From contig CAKSVK010000015.1 of NCBI GenBank assembly GCA_934502905.1, forward strand, positions 1 to 33,732: 33,732 nt of DNA, written 5' to 3'. Source of the DNA: an uncultured Chitinophagaceae bacterium (GTDB lineage Bacteria; Bacteroidota; Bacteroidia; Chitinophagales; Chitinophagaceae). The notes beneath the pieces were generated by a model, which made no database searches, was not told the DNA's origin, and saw nothing but the letters and a program-made list of their open reading frames with translations. The translations under genes were made by a program, and so were the position numbers. This document shows positions 1 to 7,521 of this stretch, piece by piece; position 1 is the first letter of the stretch; every line of letters starts with the position of its first letter.

Positions 1-62
1 GGACAGAAGAATAGTACTAGTAAAAGCCCGAGTAAAAGCCCGTATTTTGCATTATAATAAGT

Positions 63-70
63 TACATTTG
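63..70 (+). promoter_or_regulatory. Possible Bacteroidota -7 promoter element
   Basis: TACATTTG matches the Bacteroidota -7 consensus TAnnTTTG at every fixed position and lies about 20 nt before the ATG at 90. A TTTG occurs at 46-49, but the 13-nt spacing is shorter than the roughly 19 nt expected for a -33 box, so only half of the promoter is convincing. Just upstream a 12-nt word (agtaaaagcccg) is directly repeated around 20-42; its role is unknown. Confidence 0.3.
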
Positions 71-89
71 GTAAATCAAAACTATAACC

Positions 90-1904
90 ATGAGGACAGT
101 TCTACCTTTGAAAAAGATACTCCTTTCTCTTTTAATACTCCATCTTACAGCTTCAGCAGCTATCGGACAGAGCTGGACTGCTGTCTGGAACGAGGGCTTT
201 AATGGGCTGCCTTATGACTGGCACTATCCTATAACAGCCGGAGAAATATATTGGACGGATCCGGCTGCGGGAAACGCCTTGATCAATGGTGCTGCGGAAG
301 CTGCCACAACTGCCGGTTTAACACAGGTGCCGTCTGACGCTGCGGGGGGGCGTTTTTTGATGTTTACTACCAATGCTCCGAATGATTATAACGATTCGGT
401 TTTTCTCCTGAGATCAGTTAGTAATCCTCTTGCTGGAAGTCCTTACAGGGTGTCGTTCAAAATTGTTGCTTTGTCTGAAGAAAACAGACCAAAGATCAAG
501 TTGCAACGTACCATGGGTGGAGTTAAAACCGTATTGTATTCAGAAGAAGATGATTTATTTCCGTTGCTCGATTGGACTACGGTAAGTTATACGGGATCCG
601 GGGTTACGGGAAATGCGAATCTTCAATTTGTGGCAACTGCTCCTTTTATCCTGGAGTGGATTAATGTTGATACGGTGAATGAAGTGGGTAATGATTTTGG
701 TATTGATGACGTTAAAATTGAGACAATTGTTTATGAAATATCCGGTTCTGTGCTGGATGACCATGACGGTGCTACGGACGGGGTAAACGGTATTGCTGTT
801 CCAGGGGTGAATGTGACACTTTATAATGATGAGGATGCTCCGATGCACAATATAGTGACGAATGCCTCAGGCGGGTATAGCTTTACGGTAGTACCAGGAA
901 ATTACAAGGTTGAGGTGGCTCCGCCGCCTGGTTATTACAATGTAAGCGCTTCTGATGGCACCCCGGATGGTATCATTTCTGTAGAAATCGTTACGGCAAA
1001 TGCTGTCGATGTAAACTTTGGTATCAATCGTCCGCCGGTTCCGGAAGATGTCTACCAGTTCCTGGAATCGCCACCTTCGGGATCGGTTCCGCAGGGTTGG
1101 ATAACCCAACCGGTAAGCGGAGAGGATCCTGGGGTAGGGCCGCTTGCCAATGGCAGTACTATAGTGATTACCATGCTACCGCTTCCGGAAAAAGGCGTAC
1201 TTTATTATAACGGTGATCCTGTAGTGGTGAATACACCTATTCCCAACTTTTCAACAGCATTGTTATCGCTTACGGGAACTGCAGCAGGACCCGATCTGGT
1301 TGAGTTTGGGTATACCTTTGTAGATGCCGCGGGACTATCCGGAGAAACGGCAACATTTGGAATTGAGTGGACGGCAGTGCTGCCTGTTGTGATGGGCAGG
1401 TTTACCGCAACGGCAAATAGTGACCTTTCTGTACTTCTGCAATGGGAAACATTGTCTGAAATAAACGCCAGTGGATTTGAAATAGAGCATAGTGTGGACG
1501 CAAAGAACTGGAGCACCGTAGGATTCGAGCGTGCTAAGGGTGGAAGCAGCATTCAACAATACAGCTTCACACATTTGCAGCCCCAGGGAGGCGTTAACTA
1601 TTACCGCCTCAGGCAGGTGGACCACGATGGTCGGTATATGTATACCGATGTACGGTCTGTAAGGATCAACCAGGTTGGACTGAAAGTATATCCTAACCCT
1701 GCTTCACACAGGATCTATGTAAGGATTGCTGATCCATCGTCCATCAGGTCTGTACAATTGTTTGATGTTGCGGGCAGACTTATCAGAACTTATCCGGCTG
1801 TGACCAATGGACTTGATGTGGCGGACCTTCCGAATGGTTCTTACCTGATCTCGGTAGTTTTAAAAACAGGGGCAAGAGAAACATTTAATATCCAGAAGCG
1901 ATAA
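90..1904 (+). CDS. Secreted multidomain protein with T9SS type A sorting domain
   Basis: This is a 604-residue cell-surface or secreted protein. Residues 1-26 form a signal peptide with a basic start, a long hydrophobic core and probable cleavage after AIG. Residues about 32-213 resemble the jelly-roll 'choice-of-anchor'/cleaved-adhesin fold, with an opening NEGFNG motif and a closing FGIDDVKI strand. Residues 214-312 look like an SdrD/Cna-B type beta-sandwich (SGSVLDD start, GYSFTVVPGNYKV core). Residues 315-430 form a further Ig-like stretch, and 435-527 a fibronectin-like module ending YYRLRQVDHDG. Residues 530-604 are the Por secretion tail (VYPNP start, PNGSYLISV), which directs export by the type IX system and is normally cleaved on anchoring. 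No catalytic motif is visible, so adhesion or matrix binding is inferred. It appears to be a single-gene unit with its own terminator. Confidence 0.88.
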   Translation: MRTVLPLKKILLSLLILHLTASAAIGQSWTAVWNEGFNGLPYDWHYPITAGEIYWTDPAAGNALINGAAEAATTAGLTQVPSDAAGGRFLMFTTNAPNDYNDSVFLLRSVSNPLAGSPYRVSFKIVALSEENRPKIKLQRTMGGVKTVLYSEEDDLFPLLDWTTVSYTGSGVTGNANLQFVATAPFILEWINVDTVNEVGNDFGIDDVKIETIVYEISGSVLDDHDGATDGVNGIAVPGVNVTLYNDEDAPMHNIVTNASGGYSFTVVPGNYKVEVAPPPGYYNVSASDGTPDGIISVEIVTANAVDVNFGINRPPVPEDVYQFLESPPSGSVPQGWITQPVSGEDPGVGPLANGSTIVITMLPLPEKGVLYYNGDPVVVNTPIPNFSTALLSLTGTAAGPDLVEFGYTFVDAAGLSGETATFGIEWTAVLPVVMGRFTATANSDLSVLLQWETLSEINASGFEIEHSVDAKNWSTVGFERAKGGSSIQQYSFTHLQPQGGVNYYRLRQVDHDGRYMYTDVRSVRINQVGLKVYPNPASHRIYVRIADPSSIRSVQLFDVAGRLIRTYPAVTNGLDVADLPNGSYLISVVLKTGARETFNIQKR

Positions 1905-1933
1905 TATTTTACTGAATTACTGAAATTCAGTCG

Positions 1934-1970
1934 ACACCAGTGGGCTTATATGTCTCACTGGTGTTATTAT
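1934..1970 (+). terminator. Rho-independent-like terminator after the T9SS protein gene
   Basis: A perfect 9-bp inverted repeat, ACACCAGTG at 1934-1942 and CACTGGTGT at 1956-1964, is followed by the T-rich tract ttattatttta. It lies 30 nt after the stop at 1904 and just before the S9 peptidase gene, so the two genes are probably transcribed separately. Confidence 0.65.
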
Positions 1971-1996
1971 TTTAGTACTTTCAGGAAAACAAAAGT

Positions 1997-4117
1997 ATGG
2001 CTATAAAATACCTGGCTGTTTTTCTGATCGTGGTTGTTACGAACAATTCCCGGGCACAGACCAAAAAGCTCACTGCCCGACAGGCATGGGGGATGGCTCC
2101 TTCCCTGACCAGGGCTACCCATACGGTGCAGGGATGGGCAGATGCCGCTCATTATATTGAATGGGATGTGAACGACAAAAAGCAATATGCTGTACATGTG
2201 CGTACAGGTAAGCGCAGTGGGTATAAGGCGTCGCCGGAAAGACAGATGAGGATAACTGTAAAGGAAAAGGATATTTATCTCATCAACGAAGGCGGTGCGG
2301 AAAAACAATTGACGCACTCACCCGATGAGGAAGAAAAGAACCCCGTTTTGTCGCCGGACAACCAGTATGTTGCTTTTACACGTAATCATGATCTTTATAC
2401 TGTCCGTGTTGCGGACGGGAACGAGTTTCGTCATACAAATGATGGTACTGATCTTATTTATAACGGGTGGGCATCCTGGGTGTACTACGAAGAAATATTG
2501 GGAAGAGCGTCAAATTACAGGGCTTTCTGGTGGTCGCCGGACAGCAGGTCGCTTGCTTTTATGCGTTTTGACGATACTGATGTACCGCTGTTTTCTATTT
2601 ACAGCTCAAAAGGGCAACATGGCTTTTGGGAAAACACACGTTATCCTAAAGCAGGAGATCCCAATCCTTCAGTAAAGGTAGGTTTTGTGCCGGTAGAAGG
2701 TGGCAAGGTAGTCTGGGCGGACTTTAATGAAAAGGATGACCAATACTTCGGCATGCCTTACTGGAGTTATGACAGCAAAACCATGATGGTGCAATGGATG
2801 AACCGCGATCAGGATAACCTTAAGTTTTACCGTGTGGACCCGGTGACCGGCAACAAATCGGAGCTGTATGATGAAAAACAAAAAGAATGGATAGACCTTG
2901 ATCATGCGGAACGCATCACCTACCTGGCCGATAATAAACACTATATTCTGAAAAGTGATAAAACAGGTTGGGCGCATTACTATTTTTATACGCTTGACGG
3001 TAAACTGGTGAACCCGATCACGGAGGGACAATGGCAGGTATCGGCGATTGAAAGAATAGATGAAAAAAACAAAGTGCTTTATTTTTCCGCCAGGAAAGAA
3101 AGCAGCACAACCGTTGACCTGTACAGCATTTCCTTTTCAGGAAAGGACCTGCATCGTTTGACCTTCGGTGATTATACACACCAGGTACAGGTATCTCCGG
3201 ACGGAAAATATTTTGTTACTACCTACTCCAATGTGTCCACGCCTCCGCAAACAGCGCTTGTGGACAACCGTGGAAAAATAATCAGGCAGATAACGGACAG
3301 CAAAGCGGATGATTTTGCGCATTATCTTTTTGGTAAAACCACCATGACAACCATTCCTACGCCAGACGGATATGACCTTCCGGCAGTAATCACCTGGCCG
3401 ACTGACTTTGATGAAAGCAGGCAATATCCTGTGGTAATGAGTATTTATGGCGGTCCGAATGCAGGTAATGTCCGCAATACCTGGAAAGGAACTGCTAACC
3501 AGTATTGGGCAAATGAAGGTATTATACAAATAAGTGTTGATCACCGGGCATCCGGGCACTTTGGCAAGGCAGGTGTGGCTTTGATGCATCGTCAACTGGG
3601 GCACTGGGAAATGATTGATTATAGTACTGCAGCCAAATGGTTAAAAGAAAAACCTTGGGTAGCCAAAAACAAGCTGCTGATCACCGGGCATAGCTATGGC
3701 GGTTATATTACCTGCCTGGCGCTCACCAAATCGTCTGAATACTTCGACTATGGCATAGCGGGAGCGCCGGTTACAAGCTGGGAACTATATGATACCCATT
3801 ATACAGAAAGATTTATGGACAGACCGCAGGAAAATGCGGAAGGGTATAAACAAGCTTCTGTTTTATCTTATACGGATAAGTATAAAGGCATACTTCGGGT
3901 GATGCATGGCGATAGAGATGACAATGTGCATATGCAGCATACCATACAGCTGGCGGATAAGTTTACCTCCGGCACGGTACCCTTCGAGCTGATGATATAC
4001 CCCGGCAGCCGGCATGGATGGAGCGGGGAAAAAGTGGAATATGACCGCCGGGAAAGAGTCCGCTTTTATTATCAATACCTGCTGGAGAAACCCATGCCTG
4101 TAAATATTTATGAGTAA
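1997..4117 (+). CDS. S9 family prolyl dipeptidyl peptidase (DPP4-like)
   Basis: This 706-residue exported serine peptidase is predicted to remove X-Pro or X-Ala dipeptides from peptide N-termini in the periplasm. Residues 1-20 form a signal peptide. Residues about 80-440 are the DPPIV_N beta-propeller, with repeated LSPD/WSPD/VSPD strands. Residues about 460-700 are the alpha/beta-hydrolase catalytic domain. Visible catalytic residues are Ser566 in GHSYGGY, Asp641 in HGDRDDNVH and His673 in SRHGW. Tyr484 in YGGP is the expected oxyanion residue. The paired Glu165-Glu166 in YYEEILG is the DPP4 signature that binds the free N-terminal amine, which favours a dipeptidyl peptidase over an acylaminoacyl peptidase or oligopeptidase. 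Length is normal for the family. A role in peptide nutrition is inferred. The ATG at 1997 is the only start that preserves the signal peptide. Confidence 0.93.
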   Translation: MAIKYLAVFLIVVVTNNSRAQTKKLTARQAWGMAPSLTRATHTVQGWADAAHYIEWDVNDKKQYAVHVRTGKRSGYKASPERQMRITVKEKDIYLINEGGAEKQLTHSPDEEEKNPVLSPDNQYVAFTRNHDLYTVRVADGNEFRHTNDGTDLIYNGWASWVYYEEILGRASNYRAFWWSPDSRSLAFMRFDDTDVPLFSIYSSKGQHGFWENTRYPKAGDPNPSVKVGFVPVEGGKVVWADFNEKDDQYFGMPYWSYDSKTMMVQWMNRDQDNLKFYRVDPVTGNKSELYDEKQKEWIDLDHAERITYLADNKHYILKSDKTGWAHYYFYTLDGKLVNPITEGQWQVSAIERIDEKNKVLYFSARKESSTTVDLYSISFSGKDLHRLTFGDYTHQVQVSPDGKYFVTTYSNVSTPPQTALVDNRGKIIRQITDSKADDFAHYLFGKTTMTTIPTPDGYDLPAVITWPTDFDESRQYPVVMSIYGGPNAGNVRNTWKGTANQYWANEGIIQISVDHRASGHFGKAGVALMHRQLGHWEMIDYSTAAKWLKEKPWVAKNKLLITGHSYGGYITCLALTKSSEYFDYGIAGAPVTSWELYDTHYTERFMDRPQENAEGYKQASVLSYTDKYKGILRVMHGDRDDNVHMQHTIQLADKFTSGTVPFELMIYPGSRHGWSGEKVEYDRRERVRFYYQYLLEKPMPVNIYE

Positions 4118-4187
4118 ATTACCAATGATATATCATACAAATATTTGTTAATCAATAATTTATAAAGAATTAGTAGTTTTAGAATAT

Positions 4188-4318
4188 CCGGGGTGCGGAG
4201 GTTGCGCAGGCATACGCGACCGGGTGACCCGTTGCCCCGGCGCGTGGGGACACGCGCCGTTAGATACAGATTGAATTTACCCGTGAAAGCTTTTGCATGC
4301 CACGGCTCAACAATTGAG
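4188..4318 (+). other. Dense inverted-repeat cluster upstream of dps
   Basis: This GC-rich island lies inside AT-rich intergenic DNA. It contains CCGGGG (4188-4193) facing CCCCGG (4235-4240); a short hairpin CGGG-TGA-CCCG (4221-4231) whose flanks also pair; a perfect 8-bp stem GGCGCGTG (4239-4246) and CACGCGCC (4251-4258) closed by a GGGA tetraloop; CCGTG (4281-4285) facing CACGG (4301-4305); and CTCAA-CAA-TTGAG (4306-4318). The first and third stems share bases 4239-4240, so they cannot be complete at the same time. It could be a leader RNA of dps, a small RNA or a decayed repeat. No known RNA family is recognised. Confidence 0.4.
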
Positions 4319-4439
4319 ACCGGATACTCGTAATAATGGTGTGGTGTTATGTGGCAGAACAGACAGGAAAACAGGAAAAATTGTCACACAAGATCGTGAT
4401 TGGTTCACTTATTGCATCATTAATTGTAAAACATATTAT

Positions 4440-4913
4440 ATGGACAAGGTAAATATCGGCATTACAGAAAAGAATCGCCAGGCTGTAGCTGCTGAACTTA
4501 CTAAACTACTGGCCGACGAACACGTATTATATAATAAAACACGGAGTTATCACTGGAATGTAGAAGGTCCCAGTTTTATGGAGCTCCATAAGTTATATGA
4601 GGAACAATATACACAGCTTGCAGAAGTGATTGATGAAGTGGCTGAGCGTATCAGAACGATCGGGCATTTCGCAGAAGGCAGGCTGAAGGAACTGTTAAAG
4701 CTGGCTTCTTTGGAAGAAGGAACCATCCCCGTAAAGTTTGATAAGCAAATCCCCAACCTGGAGTCAGATCACGAAGTGATCATTGTAAAGCTCCGCAAAT
4801 TGATAAAGGATTTTGATGAAAAATATAAGGATACCGGTAGTAGCGATTTTATAACAGGGCTGCTGAAAGAGCATGAAAAGATGGCCTGGATGTTACGGTC
4901 CTATCTCGGTTAA
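4440..4913 (+). CDS. dps: Dps/ferritin-like DNA-protection protein
   Basis: A 157-residue Dps-family protein, a dodecameric miniferritin that oxidises and stores iron with peroxide and shields DNA under stress. The ATG at 4440 (MDKVNIGITE) is preferred over the in-frame start at 4293, because the extra 49 residues do not resemble the family and overlap hairpin-rich leader DNA. The intersubunit ferroxidase ligands are present: His38 in YHWNVEG, His50, Asp65 and Glu69 in the VIDEVAER helix. Length and the four-helix pattern are normal. The gene stands alone and ends in a strong terminator. The long structured leader upstream suggests its own regulated promoter, though no clear -33/-7 pair was found. 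Confidence 0.92.
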   Translation: MDKVNIGITEKNRQAVAAELTKLLADEHVLYNKTRSYHWNVEGPSFMELHKLYEEQYTQLAEVIDEVAERIRTIGHFAEGRLKELLKLASLEEGTIPVKFDKQIPNLESDHEVIIVKLRKLIKDFDEKYKDTGSSDFITGLLKEHEKMAWMLRSYLG

Positions 4914-4932
4914 TGAATATAAATATTTCTTG

Positions 4933-4960
4933 AAAGCCACCTCCGGGATGGCTTTTTTTT
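4933..4960 (+). terminator. Rho-independent terminator of dps
   Basis: The stem AAAGCCA (4933-4939) and TGGCTTT (4949-4955), with a 9-nt loop, is followed by an uninterrupted T run to 4960. It begins 20 nt after the dps stop. Confidence 0.8.
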
Positions 4961-5063
4961 GCGGCTGCTATGGAGTGATAATAAGTTGGGCAAAGCTGAA
5001 TTTTTAAAGCGTTGGGCATCCCGGCAGGACGCATTGTTGTAATCAGTATCTGCTTTTACAAAA

Positions 5064-5100
5064 CATTAAGAAGTTAAGGATGATTAATCTCTTCTTAATG
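5064..5100. repeat. Perfect 10-bp inverted repeat
   Basis: CATTAAGAAG (5064-5073) and CTTCTTAATG (5091-5100) form a perfect AT-rich hairpin with a 17-nt loop. The word cttaatg recurs immediately downstream at about 5103-5117. There is no T-run of terminator type and no flanking gene; the function is unknown. Confidence 0.5.
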
Positions 5101-5164
5101 TTGCTTAATGCCTTAATGGTTGCTACAGGGGAACTAATAGTGCTCCCGGATAACAAATATTAAC

Positions 5165-5279
5165 GCCATTGTTGGGTGTTGTGAATGGGTTATGCACAAG
5201 CCTTTACCAACAATACCTGTTGATACTACTGCTGTTGGTAATGCTATACACAAGCGCTGCCGCGAACACCAACAACGGC
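5165..5279. other. Nested inverted repeats between dps and gdhA
   Basis: The inner arms are a perfect 9-bp inverted repeat, TTACCAACA (5204-5212) and TGTTGGTAA (5233-5241). The outer arms, 5165-5180 and 5265-5279, pair over about 14 bp with one mismatch and one bulge (GCC/GGC, TTGTT/AACAA, GGTGTT/AACACC). Between the arms the word cacaagc occurs twice, at 5195-5201 and near 5249-5255. The whole could fold as one long imperfect hairpin of about 115 nt. It may be a small RNA or a decayed mobile-element end; no family is recognised. Confidence 0.4.
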
Positions 5280-5283
5280 ATTA

Positions 5284-5545
5284 AGGCCGGGACGCTTTCC
5301 TGCAGATGAGCGCAAATTTTATACGCAGATCCCGCAGAAAGAATCGTTACCCTTCCGGGCTCCGGCAGCAAAGATGTCACGCAAAGACCGCAAAAAAGAT
5401 AGTGTGATGATCACAAAGAAAGAAGGGATTCAAAAAAAGATTGTCTGTGCGGTCTTAGCGCTTCGCGGCAACCTCGCGCGGAATTACCTGCAAGATCTGC
5501 GTCATCAGCAAAACAATCCGCGTGGATCTGCAGGAAATACATTTC
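5284..5545. repeat. Eroded interspersed repeat fragments
   Basis: This gene-free stretch is built from words typical of Bacteroidota intergenic repeats: cgcagatcccgcag near 5322, cgcaaagaccgcaaaaaag near 5378, gcggtcttagcg near 5450, gatctgcgtcatc near 5494 and ccgcgtggatctgcagg near 5519. The aaagaccgc and gcggtctt words are inverted relative to each other. The vocabulary overlaps the 30822-31140 repeat. Short open frames here carry no protein signal. Bases 5546-5647 hold only a small GCACA-GCC-TGTGC hairpin (5568-5580) before the gdhA stop. Confidence 0.4.
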
Positions 5546-5647
5546 AAGCCAGTCCTTTGGGACCGGCGCACAGCCTGTGCCCACTGACCGGAAAACAACT
5601 GTAATACCCGTTCTTGACAGGCTTTGCCATGTGCTCAAAAAGATGAG

Positions 5648-6988
5648 CTACACCACTCCCTGTGCCAGCATGGCATCCGCAACTTTTACAAAGCCGCCGA
5701 TGTTAGCGCCTTTTTCATAATTGATGTGCCCGTCTTTTTCTTTGCCGTGCTTAAGGCATATCCTATGAATATCGCGCATGATGTCCTTGAGCTTATTGTC
5801 AACTTCATCTCTTGTCCAGGAATAACGTTGGGAGTTTTGCGACATTTCCAGTCCTGACACGGCCACGCCACCTGCATTAGCTGCCTTCCCGGGCGCATAA
5901 AAGATCTGTGCCTTATGAAATACGCTTACGGCTTCCGGGGTGCACGGCATATTAGCCCCTTCTGCTACGCAGATACACCCGTTTTTCACAAGGTTCATGG
6001 CATCATTGCCATCCAGCTCATTTTGCGTGGCATTAGGCAGCGCCACATCGCATTTGATGCGCCATGGGCGCTCTCCGGCGAAAAATTCGCAGTTATATTT
6101 TGCCGCATATTCTTTTATGCGTTTCCTTTCGTTGTTTTTCAGGTGGATAATATACTCCAGCTTTTCCTGGTCGATACCGGCAGGATCATAAATAAATCCT
6201 TCGGAGTCGGACATGGTGAGTACGGTAGCGCCCCGTGATATACATTTTTCGGCAGCATATTGCGCCACATTTCCTGAACCCGATATCACTACTTTTTTAC
6301 CTACCAGGGAATCACCATTGGTTTTCAGTATCTCTTCTACAAAATAAACCAGTCCGTAACCGGTTGCTTCCGGACGGATAAGGCTTCCGCCCCATTCAAA
6401 TCCTTTCCCCGTCAATACACCGCTGAACTCTCCTTTGATCCTTTTATACTGGCCAAAAAGATAACCGATCTCCCTGGTTCCCACACCAATATCTCCCGCC
6501 GGAATATCAATATCGGCGCCCACATGCCGGTAAAGCTCTGTCATAAAGCTCTGGCAAAACCGCATTACCTCGTTGTCAGACTTTCCCTTGGGGTCAAAAT
6601 CCGATCCTCCTTTACCACCACCCATCGGCAGCCCGGTTAAACTATTTTTAAACACCTGCTCGAACGCCAGGAACTTAAGCACACCCAGCGTTACCGAGGG
6701 ATGGAAACGAAGCCCGCCTTTATAAGGACCTATTGCGCTGTTCATCTGTACCCTGAAACCCCTGTTCACCTCCACTTCGCCTTTGTCGTTTACCCAGGGT
6801 ACACGAAAAATGACCACCCTTTCCGGCTCTACAATTCTTTCCACTATTTTAGCATCCCGGTATTTGGGAATGCTTTGAACATAGGGGATAATTGATTCTG
6901 CTACTTCTGTTACTGCTTGTAAAAACTCGTTTTCTCCGGCGTTTCTTGTTCTTGTTTTTTCCAGAAACTGATTGATGATATCATTCAT
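5648..6988 (-). CDS. gdhA: Glutamate dehydrogenase, hexameric NADP type
   Basis: A 446-residue cytoplasmic enzyme for reductive amination of 2-oxoglutarate to glutamate, linking ammonia assimilation to the TCA cycle. The N-terminal substrate domain has the glutamate-binding GGLRFHPSV motif and the catalytic PMGGGKGGSDFDPKGKSD motif with Lys126. Asp165 in PAGDIGVGTREIGY is the expected catalytic acid. The Rossmann domain starts with VISGSGNVAQ, and the strand that follows ends in SDSEG, as in NADP-dependent hexameric enzymes. Length is typical of the ~450-residue class. The gene is monocistronic on the minus strand, and no clear promoter was found in the 530-bp upstream gap. Cofactor preference for NADP is inferred from family resemblance. 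Confidence 0.95.
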   Translation of the reverse strand: MNDIINQFLEKTRTRNAGENEFLQAVTEVAESIIPYVQSIPKYRDAKIVERIVEPERVVIFRVPWVNDKGEVEVNRGFRVQMNSAIGPYKGGLRFHPSVTLGVLKFLAFEQVFKNSLTGLPMGGGKGGSDFDPKGKSDNEVMRFCQSFMTELYRHVGADIDIPAGDIGVGTREIGYLFGQYKRIKGEFSGVLTGKGFEWGGSLIRPEATGYGLVYFVEEILKTNGDSLVGKKVVISGSGNVAQYAAEKCISRGATVLTMSDSEGFIYDPAGIDQEKLEYIIHLKNNERKRIKEYAAKYNCEFFAGERPWRIKCDVALPNATQNELDGNDAMNLVKNGCICVAEGANMPCTPEAVSVFHKAQIFYAPGKAANAGGVAVSGLEMSQNSQRYSWTRDEVDNKLKDIMRDIHRICLKHGKEKDGHINYEKGANIGGFVKVADAMLAQGVV

Positions 6989-7436
6989 AACTTATAAATA
7001 ACTAAGGCGTGTCGTTGGGTACCTACAGAATAATTCAATATCTGCTGGTAAGTGTTAAAAAAAATTGAAAAACCTTGCGAATGTATTAAAAAATTTCAAT
7101 AGTATTCATGGGATATGGAAAAAAATTGTAAACCTGCAGAGTGGGGGTCATAACAGGTTGAAGAAAAGCCAACTTTGTTCATGGTGCTACATTAGTAGCC
7201 GCAAAATTAGGGTGCCGGCAGGAGATTTGAGAGGATTTCTTATGCTCAATTTTTGACGGGATACCGGTATACATGTCCCTGCCGCTTATCATCCGGTAAC
7301 TTCCGTCGGTTACCAGCGCTGTTGCCCAACCGGAATTTGCGTATTATACGTATGTTAACAGCACACATGCAGCCAGGATGTTGTATAAACTGTCTGGAGG
7401 TTATGTATCTTCAACTGGCAAGAGACATGTAATAAA
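6989..7436. other. Intergenic region without a recognised gene
   Basis: About 450 bp lies between the divergent gdhA and the amidase gene. It is AT-rich close to gdhA (to about 7130). A 10-bp palindrome ATACCGGTAT sits at 7261-7270, and GGTAAC/GTTACC form a short inverted repeat near 7293-7312. TAATTTTG on the minus strand (7202-7209) matches the -7 consensus but is over 200 nt from gdhA. No supported coding region, tRNA or known RNA was recognised. The terminator that follows raises the possibility of an unannotated short transcript. Confidence 0.35.
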
Positions 7437-7438
7437 GA

Positions 7439-7472
7439 AAAACCCCCGGTGCCTGCGGGGTTTTCTTTTTTT
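7439..7472 (+). terminator. Terminator or leader attenuator upstream of the amidase gene
   Basis: AAAACCCC (7439-7446) pairs with GGGGTTTT (7457-7464), with extra inner pairing around a bulge, followed by a C and seven Ts. It is oriented for plus-strand transcripts but lies only about 50 nt before the amidase ATG, with no plus-strand gene upstream. It either ends a short unrecognised RNA or acts in the amidase leader. Confidence 0.55.
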
Positions 7473-7521
7473 CCCCAGACAACAGAATTTACAGACTTTT
7501 GCCGGCGAATAGCTTCTATCC

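Noticed and set aside
4293..4439. 49-residue N-terminal extension of Dps
   Set aside because: The family starts at MDKVNIGITE; the extension would be translated from hairpin-rich leader and has no recognised feature.
5190..5198. TTATGCACA as a DnaA box
   Set aside because: It is an isolated match within the nested inverted repeat, with no partner boxes.
5374..5604. 76-codon open frame in the dps-gdhA gap
   Set aside because: It spans repeat-derived DNA, its composition is not protein-like and nothing in it is recognised.
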